From: Aedoeadaptatus ivorii
GTDB lineage: Bacteria > Bacillota > Clostridia > Tissierellales > Peptoniphilaceae
Direction of reading: 5' to 3'
Length of the DNA stretch: 64,000 nt
NCBI RefSeq assembly: GCF_900638585.1
Contig: NZ_LR134523.1
Coordinates: 646,001 to 710,000 of the forward strand
Below the pieces are notes generated by a model. It worked only from the letters and a program-made list of their open reading frames with translations, ran no database searches and was not told the origin of the DNA. This document shows positions 7,708 through 15,996 of this stretch, one piece after another (the first letter of the stretch is position 1; each line of letters starts with the position of its first letter). The translations under genes were made by a program, and so were the position numbers.

Positions 7708-9570
7708 ATGAGCGAAGAGAGTATACGAGAAAAACTCGCCAAATTGCCCGACGATCCCGGCGTGTATCTGATGAAAAACAAGCTGGATCAAATCATCTAT
7801 GTTGGCAAGGCAAAGAATTTAAAAAATAGAGTTCGACAATACTTTGGCTCCTACGGCAAGGGCGATACAAAGGTGCGGAGTATGGTGAGCCATATTGCGG
7901 ATTTCGAGTATATAATCGTAGAAAACGAATTGGAATCCTTAATTCTCGAGTCGAATCTGATCAAAGAGTATCTGCCCAAGTACAATATCTTGCTCAGAGA
8001 CGACAAACAGTACCCCTATATTAAGATCACCAACGAGCCCTTTCCGCGGGTGTTAAAGACGCGGCGGATTCTCAAGGACAAGGCAAAGTATTACGGCCCG
8101 TTTCCCGATGTGCTCGCGGTCAATCAGTCCATCGAATACCTCCACCGAATTTTTCCTCTCAGGAACTGCAAATTGGATCTTTCCAAGCCGAATTCCGTCG
8201 TGCGTCCCTGCCTCAACTACCATATAGAGCGCTGTGCCGGTCCCTGCATCGGGGCGGTCACCGAAGAAAAGTACGACGGCTATATTCGCGCCATTACCGA
8301 TTTTCTCGACGGCAAGCCCGCGCCCTTTGTCGCCGATCTGGAGGAGAAGATGCAAACAGCTGCCCGCGAGATGGAATACGAAAAGGCAGCGGCATATCGG
8401 GACCAATTGCGGGCATTTCGGACGCTCATGGAAAAGCAGCGGATTACCGACGCCGGCAGTTCCGAAGAATTTGACGTCATCGGCATCGCCACCGACGACC
8501 GCGACGTCTGCATTCAGATCTTTTTCTTTCGCGACGGGAAAAACATGGGCAGGGAGCACTTCTTTATGGAAAATCGCTACGGCGACAGTTCCGCGCAGCT
8601 GCTCCACGCCTTTATCACCCAGTTCTATCACGGCACGGCCTATATCCCAGCCAAACTCTACATTCAAGAAGTTCTGCCGGACGGCGCATTGGTAGCGGAG
8701 ATGTTGAGTATAAAGCGGGGCCAGGCGGTGCATATTCACGTACCCAAGATCGGCGAGAAGAAGAAGATTCTTTCCATGGTGCGAAAAAATGCCGTCGATA
8801 TGCTCGACAAACACGGCGAACAGCTGCGCACCAAACAAAAAAAATCCGTCGACGCCTTGGCGGATCTCGCGACCAGACTTCATCTAGACCATATGCCCGA
8901 GCGGATCGAAGCCTACGATATTTCGAATATCTCCGGCGCCGAAAGCGTCGGTTCTATGGTGGTCTTCGAAAACGGCGAGGCGAAGAAAACCGATTATCGG
9001 CGGTTTCGCATCAAGGAAGTACAGGGCCCCGATGACTACGCGTCCCTGAGGGAAGTCCTATACCGCAGATTCCGCCGGGGCCTTCGGGAGCGCGCCGGGG
9101 AAGGGGAGGCGCGGGGGTTTTCCACCTTTCCCGATTTGATTTTGATGGACGGGGGAAAGGGCCAGGCAAGACAAGCGGAGATCGTCCTCGAAGACTTGGG
9201 GCTCGACATTCCGGTAGCGGGTCTCGTAAAAGACGACTTTCACAAGACCCGTGGCATCTATCTCAACAAACAGGAAATCCCCTTGCCGCAAAACGCACCC
9301 GTCTATCGCCTCGTCTACGGGATTCAGGAAGAGGCACACCGCTTTGCGATCACCTATCACAGAAGCCTGCGCTCTAAGGCGGGCTTTAAATCCGAACTCG
9401 ACGACATCCCCGGAATCGGCCCCAAGCGCAAGGAGGCGTTGATGCGGTATTTTCGCTCTATTGAAAAGATCAAGCACGCCGACATCGAAACCCTTTCGGG
9501 CGTACAGGGCATGACGAAGCGGGCGGCCACATCCCTTTACGAGCACTTTCACGGAGGAAAAGATGACTGA
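7708..9570 (+). CDS. uvrC: UvrABC excinuclease subunit C
   Basis: 620 residues from ATG 7708. GIY-YIG nuclease domain at the N terminus (PGVYLMK, IIYVGKAKNLKNRV), a Cys cluster (CLNYHIERCAGPC), a UVR motif near residue 215, the RNase H-like 5' nuclease domain (AYDISNISG, LMDGGKGQ), and a C-terminal helix-hairpin-helix pair (DIPGIGPKRKEALMR). Makes both incisions in nucleotide excision repair. AAGGAG at 7691-7696 suits ATG 7708 better than the in-frame TTG 7699. The end overlaps hprK by 8 bases, as in other Clostridia. Confidence 0.98.
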   Translation: MSEESIREKLAKLPDDPGVYLMKNKLDQIIYVGKAKNLKNRVRQYFGSYGKGDTKVRSMVSHIADFEYIIVENELESLILESNLIKEYLPKYNILLRDDKQYPYIKITNEPFPRVLKTRRILKDKAKYYGPFPDVLAVNQSIEYLHRIFPLRNCKLDLSKPNSVVRPCLNYHIERCAGPCIGAVTEEKYDGYIRAITDFLDGKPAPFVADLEEKMQTAAREMEYEKAAAYRDQLRAFRTLMEKQRITDAGSSEEFDVIGIATDDRDVCIQIFFFRDGKNMGREHFFMENRYGDSSAQLLHAFITQFYHGTAYIPAKLYIQEVLPDGALVAEMLSIKRGQAVHIHVPKIGEKKKILSMVRKNAVDMLDKHGEQLRTKQKKSVDALADLATRLHLDHMPERIEAYDISNISGAESVGSMVVFENGEAKKTDYRRFRIKEVQGPDDYASLREVLYRRFRRGLRERAGEGEARGFSTFPDLILMDGGKGQARQAEIVLEDLGLDIPVAGLVKDDFHKTRGIYLNKQEIPLPQNAPVYRLVYGIQEEAHRFAITYHRSLRSKAGFKSELDDIPGIGPKRKEALMRYFRSIEKIKHADIETLSGVQGMTKRAATSLYEHFHGGKDD

Positions 9571-10510
9571 AGAATATAGAACGAGTTTTACCGTCGAACA
9601 ATTGATTCAATCCAACGACTTTGAAGTGGTGCATAAGGCGGTCAATGTCGATCGCGTGCGCTTATATACCCCCGAGTTCAATCGGCCGGGGTTGCAACTC
9701 TGCGGTTTTTACACGAAATTCGTCTCCGACCGCATTCAGATTATCGGCGGGGCGGAGTGGCACTACCTAAAGGCATTGGACCCGGAAGTGCGGCGGTCCC
9801 GTCTCAAAACCCTATTCGAGCATGAGATACCGGTCTTGATCGTCACCCGCGGCCAGGAAATCTTCCCCGAGATGCTGCAATTCGCCGGCGAACACGACTG
9901 CACGATCCTGCGAACCGTAGACCCAACCTCCCGGGCGGTCAACAATCTAATCAACTTTATGGACGCCGCCTTGGCGCCGACCATCCGCAAACACGGCATA
10001 CTGCTCGATATATACGGCGTGGGCGTGTTGATCGTCGGCGACAGCGGCATCGGAAAATCGGAGACGGCGCTTGATTTGATCGTAAACGGACACAAACTAA
10101 TCGCCGACGATTCGGTGCGCATTCGCAAATTGGAAAACCGCCTGATCGGCACCTCGCCCAAAGTCACGCGCCACTTTATGGAGATCCGGGGCATCGGCAT
10201 TATCGACGTGGAACGGCTCTTCGGGATCGGCTGTATTATGGAAGAAAAGGAAATCGAGCTGGTGATCCACCTCACCCAATGGGACGATTTTGCCGATTAC
10301 AATCGGTTGGGGATAGAGGATGAAAGGGTTTCTATACTCGACATTTCTTTGCCCAAAGTGGAGATTCCCATGCGCACGGGAAGAAACACCGCGGTCATAA
10401 TAGAGATCGCGACGCGAAACTTCAAACAGAAAGAAATGGGATATAACGCCGCATTGGCTTTAAATCAACGTGTTTTGGAGTCGATCGAAGAAAATAAGCG
10501 CAACCGATAA
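9563..10510 (+). CDS. hprK: HPr kinase/phosphorylase
   Basis: 315 residues. The C-terminal kinase domain has the P loop GDSGIGKS at 159-166, DDSVRI, and the HPrK signature MEIRGIGIIDV; the N-terminal half matches the HprK/P regulatory domain. It phosphorylates Ser46 of HPr for carbon catabolite control and reverses the reaction. Overlaps uvrC, giving the uvrC-hprK pair common in Clostridia. HPr itself is not in this window. A short AACCG/CGGTT hairpin after the stop is too weak for me to call a terminator. Confidence 0.96.
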   Translation: MTEEYRTSFTVEQLIQSNDFEVVHKAVNVDRVRLYTPEFNRPGLQLCGFYTKFVSDRIQIIGGAEWHYLKALDPEVRRSRLKTLFEHEIPVLIVTRGQEIFPEMLQFAGEHDCTILRTVDPTSRAVNNLINFMDAALAPTIRKHGILLDIYGVGVLIVGDSGIGKSETALDLIVNGHKLIADDSVRIRKLENRLIGTSPKVTRHFMEIRGIGIIDVERLFGIGCIMEEKEIELVIHLTQWDDFADYNRLGIEDERVSILDISLPKVEIPMRTGRNTAVIIEIATRNFKQKEMGYNAALALNQRVLESIEENKRNR

Positions 10511-10556
10511 GACGGTTATTATCATTTTTGTAATATTGCATACTTCTTGCGTCTAC

Positions 10557-10584
10557 TTGAATATTCATCGATGACTGATATAAT
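10557..10584 (+). promoter_or_regulatory. Promoter of nifJ
   Basis: TTGAAT (10557-10562), 16-base spacer, then TATAAT (10579-10584) preceded by TG one base upstream, i.e. a near-consensus plus extended -10 promoter. This strength fits the codon bias of the gene it serves. Confidence 0.75.
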
Positions 10585-10623
10585 TAAGCATATAGGAAAA
10601 TGTTGTTTATTTAGGAGGTTAAA

Positions 10624-13600
10624 ATGGCAAAAATGATGAAAACTATGGACGGGAACACGGCGGCGGCACACGTCTCTTACGCGTTCTCCGATTTGGCGTG
10701 TATCTTCCCGATCACCCCGTCCTCTCCCATGGCCGAACATATCGACGCATGGGCAAGCAACCACAGAAAGAATATTTTCGGTCAAGAAGTCAGTGTTAAA
10801 GAAATGCAATCCGAAGCCGGCGCAGCAGGTGCCGTTCACGGTGCATTACAAGCAGGCGCTTTAACTTCCACCTATACCGCATCGCAAGGTCTCCTCTTGA
10901 TGCTCCCCAACATGTATAAGATCGCCGGTGAACTGCTTCCCGGTGTTTTCCACGTTGCGGCTCGCGCATTGGCAAGCCACGCGCTGAGCATCTTCGGCGA
11001 CCATCAAGACGTTATGGCGGTACGCGCTTCCGGATTCGCCCTTCTCGGTTCCGGTTCCGTACAAGAAGCAATGGACCTCGCAGGCGTTGCCCATTTGGCA
11101 GCCATCAAAGGCCGCGTACCCTTCGTACACTTCTTTGACGGATTCCGTACTTCCCACGAAATTCAAAAGATCGAAGTTCTCGACTACGACGATCTCGGAA
11201 AATTGGTGGATATGGATGCCGTCAACGAATTCCGCGCACGCGCTTTGGCACCCCAAGACCCCGAAGTTCGCGGTACCGCACAAAACCCCGATATCTACTT
11301 CCAAGAAGTGGAAAGTGCCAACCCCTACTACAACAATATCGTTGGCATCGTAGAAGAGTATATGGGCAAAATCTCCGAACTCACCGGAAGAGAATACGGC
11401 CTGTTTAACTACTACGGCGATGAAAACGCAGAAGATGTTATCGTAGCTATGGGTTCGGTCACCGAAACCCTGGAAGAAGTGGTAGACTACTTAGCTGATA
11501 AGGGCGAAAAAGTCGGTGTACTCAAGGTTCACCTCTATCGTCCCTTCTCCAAAAAGCACTTCTTGGACGCTATGCCCAAGAGCGTAAAACGCATTGCCGT
11601 TCTTGACCGCACCAAGGAAAAGGGCGCAAACGCAGAACCCCTTCTCCTCGACGTCAAGGACATCTACTACAACGAAGAAAATCGTCCCATGATTATCGGC
11701 GGACGCTACGGTCTGGGCAGCAAGGACACCACGCCTTCTCAAATGCTCGCCGTATTCAAGAACTTAAGAGCCGATGAACCCAAGGAAGGCTTCACCGTAG
11801 GTATCGTCGACGACGTAACCAACCTCTCCTTGGACATCGACGAATTTATCGAAACCGAACCCGAAGGAACCATCGGATGTAAATTCTGGGGCTTCGGATC
11901 CGACGGTACCGTAGGCGCAAACAAGAGTGCCATCAAGATCATCGGCGATGGCACCGATATGTATGCACAAGGTTACTTCGACTACGACTCCAAGAAGTCC
12001 GGCGGGGTTACCATGTCCCACTTGCGCTTCGGCGATAAGAGAATCACCTCGACCTATCTTCTGACGGCAGCCAACTTCATCTCCTGCTCCAAGCAATCCT
12101 ATGTTCACCAATACGACTTGCTTCGCGGCATCAAAAAGGGCGGTACCTTCCTCTTGAACACCACCTGGGATGAAAAGGAATTGGAAGAAAATCTTCCCGC
12201 AAGCCTGAAGAAATTCATCGCAGAAAACGAAGTCGAATTCTACACCATTAACGCGACCAAGATCGCAGGCGAAGTCGGACTCGGCGGACGCACCAACATG
12301 GTTATGCAAGCGGCATTCTTTAAGCTCGCAGAAGTTCTACCCCTCGAAACCGCAATCGAAAAGCTGAAAGAAAGCATCGTTTCCGATTACGGCCACAAGG
12401 GCGACGAAATCGTCAACATGAACTTTGCCGCCGTCGACCGCGGTATGGACGCCACCAAGAAGATCGAAGTTCCCGCTGAATGGGCAAACCTCAGCGAAAC
12501 CGAATCCTACGAAATCGAAGGTGCACCCGAATTCATCAACAAGATTCTTGTGCCCATCAACCGCCAAGAAGGGAACGACCTTCCCGTCAGCACCTTTGTC
12601 GGCATGGAAGACGGCACCTTTATGTCCGGTACCAGCCGTTACGAAAAACGCGGTATCGCCGTAAACGTACCCCAATGGCAAATCGAAAACTGTATCCAAT
12701 GTAACCAATGCTCCTTCGTTTGCCCCCACGCCGTCGTTCGTCCCTTCTTGCTAGACGAAGAAGAAGCGGCCAAAAAGCCCGAAACCTTCGAAACCAAGGA
12801 AGCAAAGGGCAAGGGATTGGATGGTTATGAATATCGCATTCAAATCTCTCCCCTCGACTGTACCGGTTGTGGAAACTGTGCACAAGTTTGCCCCGCAAAG
12901 GAAAAGGCACTCGTCATGGTTCCCTTCGAAGAAGAATTCGAAGTACAATCCAAAAACTGGGAGTTCGCTTCTAAGGAAATCAAGTCCAAACAAGACGAAA
13001 TTCCTGCTGACAGCGTAAAGAACTCGCAATTCCACATGCCGCACCTCGAATTCTCCGGTGCCTGTGCAGGTTGTGGTGAAACCCCCTATATCAAACTGGT
13101 AACCCAACTCTTCGGCGACCACATGATGATTGCCAACGCAACGGGATGTACCTCCATCTGGGGCGGCTCCACTCCCTCCATGCCTTACTGCACCAACGAT
13201 ATGAACCAAGGTCCCTCCTGGGCAAACTCCTTGTTCGAAGACAATGCGGAATACGGCTACGGCATGAAGATCGCTGTCGATCAACAACGCGACACGATCC
13301 TCGCAAATATGGAAGCATTCAAGGAACTCGGTGCCGACGAAGAAATCGCAAAGGCATTCGACAAATGGCTTGAAAACTACAACGACTACAAAGCCACCAA
13401 GACCGCAACGGCAGAAATTCTTCCCTTGCTCGACAAGAAGACCGGAAATGAAGAAGCGGACAAATTGCTCGCCAACATCAGCAGCATGAAACGCCTCCTT
13501 ATCAAACCTTCCCAATGGATCTTCGGCGGTGACGGATGGGCATACGACATCGGTTACGGCGGATTGGACCACGTTTTGGCCAGCGGCGAAAACCTCAACA

Positions 13601-14166
13601 TCCTCGTCGTCGATACCGAAGTATACTCCAACACCGGCGGTCAATCCTCCAAGGCTACCCCGACGGGTGCGGTTGCGAAATTTGCCTCCAACGGTAAAGA
13701 AGTTCGCAAGAAGGACCTCGGTCTCATGATGACCAGCTACGGCTACGTATATGTCGCACAAATCGCCATCGGCGCCGACAAGAACCAAGCCCTCAAGGCC
13801 ATAAAGGAAGCCGAAGCCTATGACGGACCCTCTTTGATCATCTGCTACGCTCCCTGTATCAACCACGGCATTCGCCAAGGTATGGGCGTATCCATCGCAG
13901 AAGAAAAGAAAGCCGTCGAAACCGGTTACTGGCACCTCTACAGATTCAATCCCGAGCTCACCGCAGAAGGAAAGAATCCGTTCTCCTTGGACTCCAAGAA
14001 ACCGACCAAACCCTACAGAGAATTCCTCGAAGGCGAAGTTCGCTACACCTCCCTGCAAAAGCTCTTCCCCGAACGTGCGGAAGCGCTGTATGAAGCAGCA
14101 GAGCAAAATGCGAAAGAACGTTACGAAAGTTACGAACGCCTCCACAACATGGAAGCGGGAGAATAA
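10624..14166 (+). CDS. nifJ: Pyruvate:ferredoxin (flavodoxin) oxidoreductase, single chain
   Basis: 1180 residues, the full homodimeric PFOR. The N-terminal pyrimidine-binding domain includes CIFPITPSSPMAEH; the middle has two 4Fe-4S clusters (CIQCNQCSFVCPHA and CTGCGNCAQVCP); the C-terminal TPP domain has CAGCGETPY, NATGCTSIWGG, GDGWAYDIGYGG and DTEVYSNTGGQSSK. It oxidises pyruvate with CoA to acetyl-CoA and CO2, reducing ferredoxin. Codon use is markedly biased (many CAA, GAA, C-ending codons), a sign of very high expression. AGGAGG before ATG. Monocistronic, with its own promoter and a strong terminator. Confidence 0.98.
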   Translation: MAKMMKTMDGNTAAAHVSYAFSDLACIFPITPSSPMAEHIDAWASNHRKNIFGQEVSVKEMQSEAGAAGAVHGALQAGALTSTYTASQGLLLMLPNMYKIAGELLPGVFHVAARALASHALSIFGDHQDVMAVRASGFALLGSGSVQEAMDLAGVAHLAAIKGRVPFVHFFDGFRTSHEIQKIEVLDYDDLGKLVDMDAVNEFRARALAPQDPEVRGTAQNPDIYFQEVESANPYYNNIVGIVEEYMGKISELTGREYGLFNYYGDENAEDVIVAMGSVTETLEEVVDYLADKGEKVGVLKVHLYRPFSKKHFLDAMPKSVKRIAVLDRTKEKGANAEPLLLDVKDIYYNEENRPMIIGGRYGLGSKDTTPSQMLAVFKNLRADEPKEGFTVGIVDDVTNLSLDIDEFIETEPEGTIGCKFWGFGSDGTVGANKSAIKIIGDGTDMYAQGYFDYDSKKSGGVTMSHLRFGDKRITSTYLLTAANFISCSKQSYVHQYDLLRGIKKGGTFLLNTTWDEKELEENLPASLKKFIAENEVEFYTINATKIAGEVGLGGRTNMVMQAAFFKLAEVLPLETAIEKLKESIVSDYGHKGDEIVNMNFAAVDRGMDATKKIEVPAEWANLSETESYEIEGAPEFINKILVPINRQEGNDLPVSTFVGMEDGTFMSGTSRYEKRGIAVNVPQWQIENCIQCNQCSFVCPHAVVRPFLLDEEEAAKKPETFETKEAKGKGLDGYEYRIQISPLDCTGCGNCAQVCPAKEKALVMVPFEEEFEVQSKNWEFASKEIKSKQDEIPADSVKNSQFHMPHLEFSGACAGCGETPYIKLVTQLFGDHMMIANATGCTSIWGGSTPSMPYCTNDMNQGPSWANSLFEDNAEYGYGMKIAVDQQRDTILANMEAFKELGADEEIAKAFDKWLENYNDYKATKTATAEILPLLDKKTGNEEADKLLANISSMKRLLIKPSQWIFGGDGWAYDIGYGGLDHVLASGENLNILVVDTEVYSNTGGQSSKATPTGAVAKFASNGKEVRKKDLGLMMTSYGYVYVAQIAIGADKNQALKAIKEAEAYDGPSLIICYAPCINHGIRQGMGVSIAEEKKAVETGYWHLYRFNPELTAEGKNPFSLDSKKPTKPYREFLEGEVRYTSLQKLFPERAEALYEAAEQNAKERYESYERLHNMEAGE

Positions 14167-14180
14167 GTCTCTGAACGATA

Positions 14181-14214
14181 AAAAAGTACCGAGCCATGGC
14201 TCGGTACTTTTTTT
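14181..14214 (+). terminator. Strong terminator after nifJ
   Basis: AAAGTACCGAGCC (14183-14195), AT, GGCTCGGTACTTT (14198-14210), then more T. A 13-bp perfect stem, symmetrical enough to work on both strands. Confidence 0.95.
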
Positions 14215-14243
14215 GTGTCTATGAAAAAGATTTCATTTTCAAA

Positions 14244-14272
14244 TTGAGAATTGGGGAAAAATAGCGTATACT
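14244..14272 (+). promoter_or_regulatory. Promoter of the glutathione-peroxidase-like gene
   Basis: TTGAGA (14244-14249) and TATACT (14267-14272) with a 17-base spacer; the gene begins 20 bases downstream after GGGGGG. Confidence 0.7.
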
Positions 14273-14292
14273 AGCCATTAAGGGGGGATAAA

Positions 14293-14751
14293 ATGGACTT
14301 GTATTCGATTTCCGTAAAGGACATTTACGGACAGGAACAGACATTGGAAAAATATCGGGGTATGGTGATCTTGATCGTCAATACCGCGGGGGAATGCGGC
14401 TGTACGCATCAATACGAAGGACTCCAACGACTGTATGAGCGCTATCACGAGGACGGATTTGTCGTACTCGGCTTTCCCTGTAACCAGTTCGGGGGACAGG
14501 AGCCGGGGGACGAGAAGGAGATCCTGAACTTTGTGCAGACGGCCTATGGCGTCTCTTTTCCCATGTTTTCAAAAGTCGACGTGATCGGAAAACACGCCCA
14601 TCCGCTGTTTCGCCATCTGACTGAAGGGGACGAGGCGATCCATTGGAACTTTGAGAAGTTTCTGATCGACCGCGACGGGAATCTGCAAAGTCGTTTCCCC
14701 GCCGATATGGAACCGAGGGACCTTGTCGACGATATCGACGAATTGATTTAA
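14293..14751 (+). CDS. Glutathione/thioredoxin peroxidase family protein
   Basis: 152 residues, slightly shorter than most Gpx proteins. Conserved segments: peroxidatic C35 in GECGCTHQY, the Gln in GFPCNQFGGQEPG, and the Trp in IHWNFEKFLIDRDG. The family reduces H2O2 or organic peroxides, in bacteria usually with thioredoxin. The usual ASxCGxT core is AGECGCT here, giving a C-x-C pair. Cysteine, not selenocysteine, is encoded. It stands alone between a promoter and the Pho-regulated pstS. Confidence 0.9.
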   Translation: MDLYSISVKDIYGQEQTLEKYRGMVILIVNTAGECGCTHQYEGLQRLYERYHEDGFVVLGFPCNQFGGQEPGDEKEILNFVQTAYGVSFPMFSKVDVIGKHAHPLFRHLTEGDEAIHWNFEKFLIDRDGNLQSRFPADMEPRDLVDDIDELI

Positions 14752-14784
14752 TTATCACCAAACAATCACATTCCGGCCCGATGA

Positions 14785-14843
14785 TTTACATTGAATTTAC
14801 AATACTGACATACGAGTTTAATTGGTCTCGGATAGAATATAAT
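14785..14843 (+). promoter_or_regulatory. Pho-box-like repeats and promoter of pstS
   Basis: Two TTTACA hexamers at 14785-14790 and 14796-14801 are exactly 11 bases apart (one helical turn), followed by a weaker CTGACA at 14805-14810. A TATAAT lies at 14838-14843 with no recognisable -35. Firmicute PhoP binds TT(A/T)ACA-type direct repeats with this period upstream of Pho promoters, and a cognate PhoP/PhoR pair is encoded downstream. Binding is inferred. Confidence 0.72.
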
Positions 14844-14876
14844 CAGTGTGAAGAACTATGAATTAGGAGGATGAAG

Positions 14877-15872
14877 ATGATCAATTTGAAAAACATTAAG
14901 TTGGCAGTAGGGGTATCCACCCTCGCTCTGACCCTTGTAGCTTGCGGTGGCGGACAAAACACAGCAGGCGGCAACGAAGGCGCCAATGCACCGACGAACA
15001 ACACCCAACAAACCGAACAAACCCAAGAAAATAACGCGGCAACCACCGAAGAAGGCGAAAAGACCGCCGATGCCGGTGACCTCGAAAAATTGGGTCAAAT
15101 CGCAGTTATCACCCGTGAAGAAGGTTCCGGTACCCGCGGCGCGTTTACCGAAATCGTAGGCCTTTTGGAAAAGAACGGCGACGAAGAAGTCGACAACACC
15201 ACCCAAGGTGCCGCCGTACAAAACTCCACCAATGGCGTTATGACCACCGTTGCCGGTAACCAATCTGCAATCGGATACATCTCCTTGGGTTCCTTGAACG
15301 ACACCGTAAAGGCCCTCAAGGTAGAAGGCGTAGAACCGACCGCAGAAACCATTCTCAGCGGAGAATACAAAATTGCTCGTCCCTTCCTGCTCGTAACCAA
15401 GGGCAAACCGGAAGACGGCAGCATCGAAGCGGATTTCCTCAAATTCGTCCTCTCCAAACAAGGACAAGAAGAAGTTGAAAAAGACGGCTACGTTAAGGTA
15501 GAAGGAACCGAAGAATACACCCCCGCCGACCTCAGCGGAGAAATCACCATTGCAGGTTCCACCTCCGTTACTCCCTTGATCGAAAAGTTGGCAGAAGCAT
15601 ATAAGAAATTAAATCCCAACGCCAACATTCAAATCCAATCCAACGGTTCTTCCGCAGGTATCACTGCAGCAGCTGAAGGCACCGCACAAATCGGTATGTC
15701 TTCCAGAGAACTGAAAGACGAAGAAAAATCCAAGGTAGAAGGTACTGTTTTGGCACAAGACGGTATCGCCGTTATCGTAAACAAAGACAACGGCTTGGAA
15801 GACATCAAAATGGATCAAATCAAGAGCATCTTCAAGGGCGAAACCCCCGCATGGGCTGACCTCGCAAAATAA
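14877..15872 (+). CDS. pstS: Phosphate-binding lipoprotein PstS, lobes in permuted order
   Basis: 331 residues from ATG 14877 (TAGGAGG ends at 14870, so ATG 14871 is too close). Lipobox LVACGGG puts the lipidated Cys at residue 23, followed by a low-complexity N/T/Q/E linker to about 68. The remaining protein has all PstS phosphate-binding loops but in swapped order: GSGTRGAF (83-90) and IGYISLGS first, then GSTSVTP (from 227), NGSSAGI and the end IFKGETPAWADL. In ordinary PstS the GSTS half comes first. It delivers phosphate to PstCA. Codon bias suggests strong expression when induced. Confidence 0.93.
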   Translation: MINLKNIKLAVGVSTLALTLVACGGGQNTAGGNEGANAPTNNTQQTEQTQENNAATTEEGEKTADAGDLEKLGQIAVITREEGSGTRGAFTEIVGLLEKNGDEEVDNTTQGAAVQNSTNGVMTTVAGNQSAIGYISLGSLNDTVKALKVEGVEPTAETILSGEYKIARPFLLVTKGKPEDGSIEADFLKFVLSKQGQEEVEKDGYVKVEGTEEYTPADLSGEITIAGSTSVTPLIEKLAEAYKKLNPNANIQIQSNGSSAGITAAAEGTAQIGMSSRELKDEEKSKVEGTVLAQDGIAVIVNKDNGLEDIKMDQIKSIFKGETPAWADLAK

Positions 15873-15885
15873 GATGTATCTACCC

Positions 15886-15922
15886 AATAAAGCCGGTCCC
15901 GTAACGGGGCCGGCTTTATTTT
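15886..15922 (+). terminator. Terminator after pstS
   Basis: AATAAAGCCGGTCCC (15886-15900), loop GTAAC, GGGGCCGGCTTTATT (15906-15920), then TTAC. A 15-bp stem with one wobble pair. Its U-run merges with the first TTTACA of the next Pho box, so partial read-through plus a new start could set a high PstS to PstCAB ratio. Confidence 0.9.
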
Positions 15923-15973
15923 ACATAGACTTTACAAACAGTAGATCTTTCGATGACGCATAGTTGATATAGT
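15920..15973 (+). promoter_or_regulatory. Pho-box-like repeats and promoter of pstCAB-phoU
   Basis: TTTACA at 15920-15925 and 15931-15936, again 11 bases apart as before pstS. A TG-n-TATAGT extended -10 ends at 15973 (TATAGT 15968-15973). The duplication of the same spaced motif before two adjacent pst promoters is the strongest sign that it is the PhoP operator. Confidence 0.7.
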
Positions 15974-15996
15974 AGCGGAAGTTAAGGAGGAAAATA

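Noticed and set aside
10502-10530. Hairpin AACCG/CGGTT after hprK as a terminator
   Set aside because: Only 5 bp with a broken T-run; too weak to call, though it may contribute.
12751-14145. 464-codon open frame on the minus strand inside nifJ
   Set aside because: Antisense shadow of the highly codon-biased nifJ; no ribosome site, and the translation has no recognisable domain.
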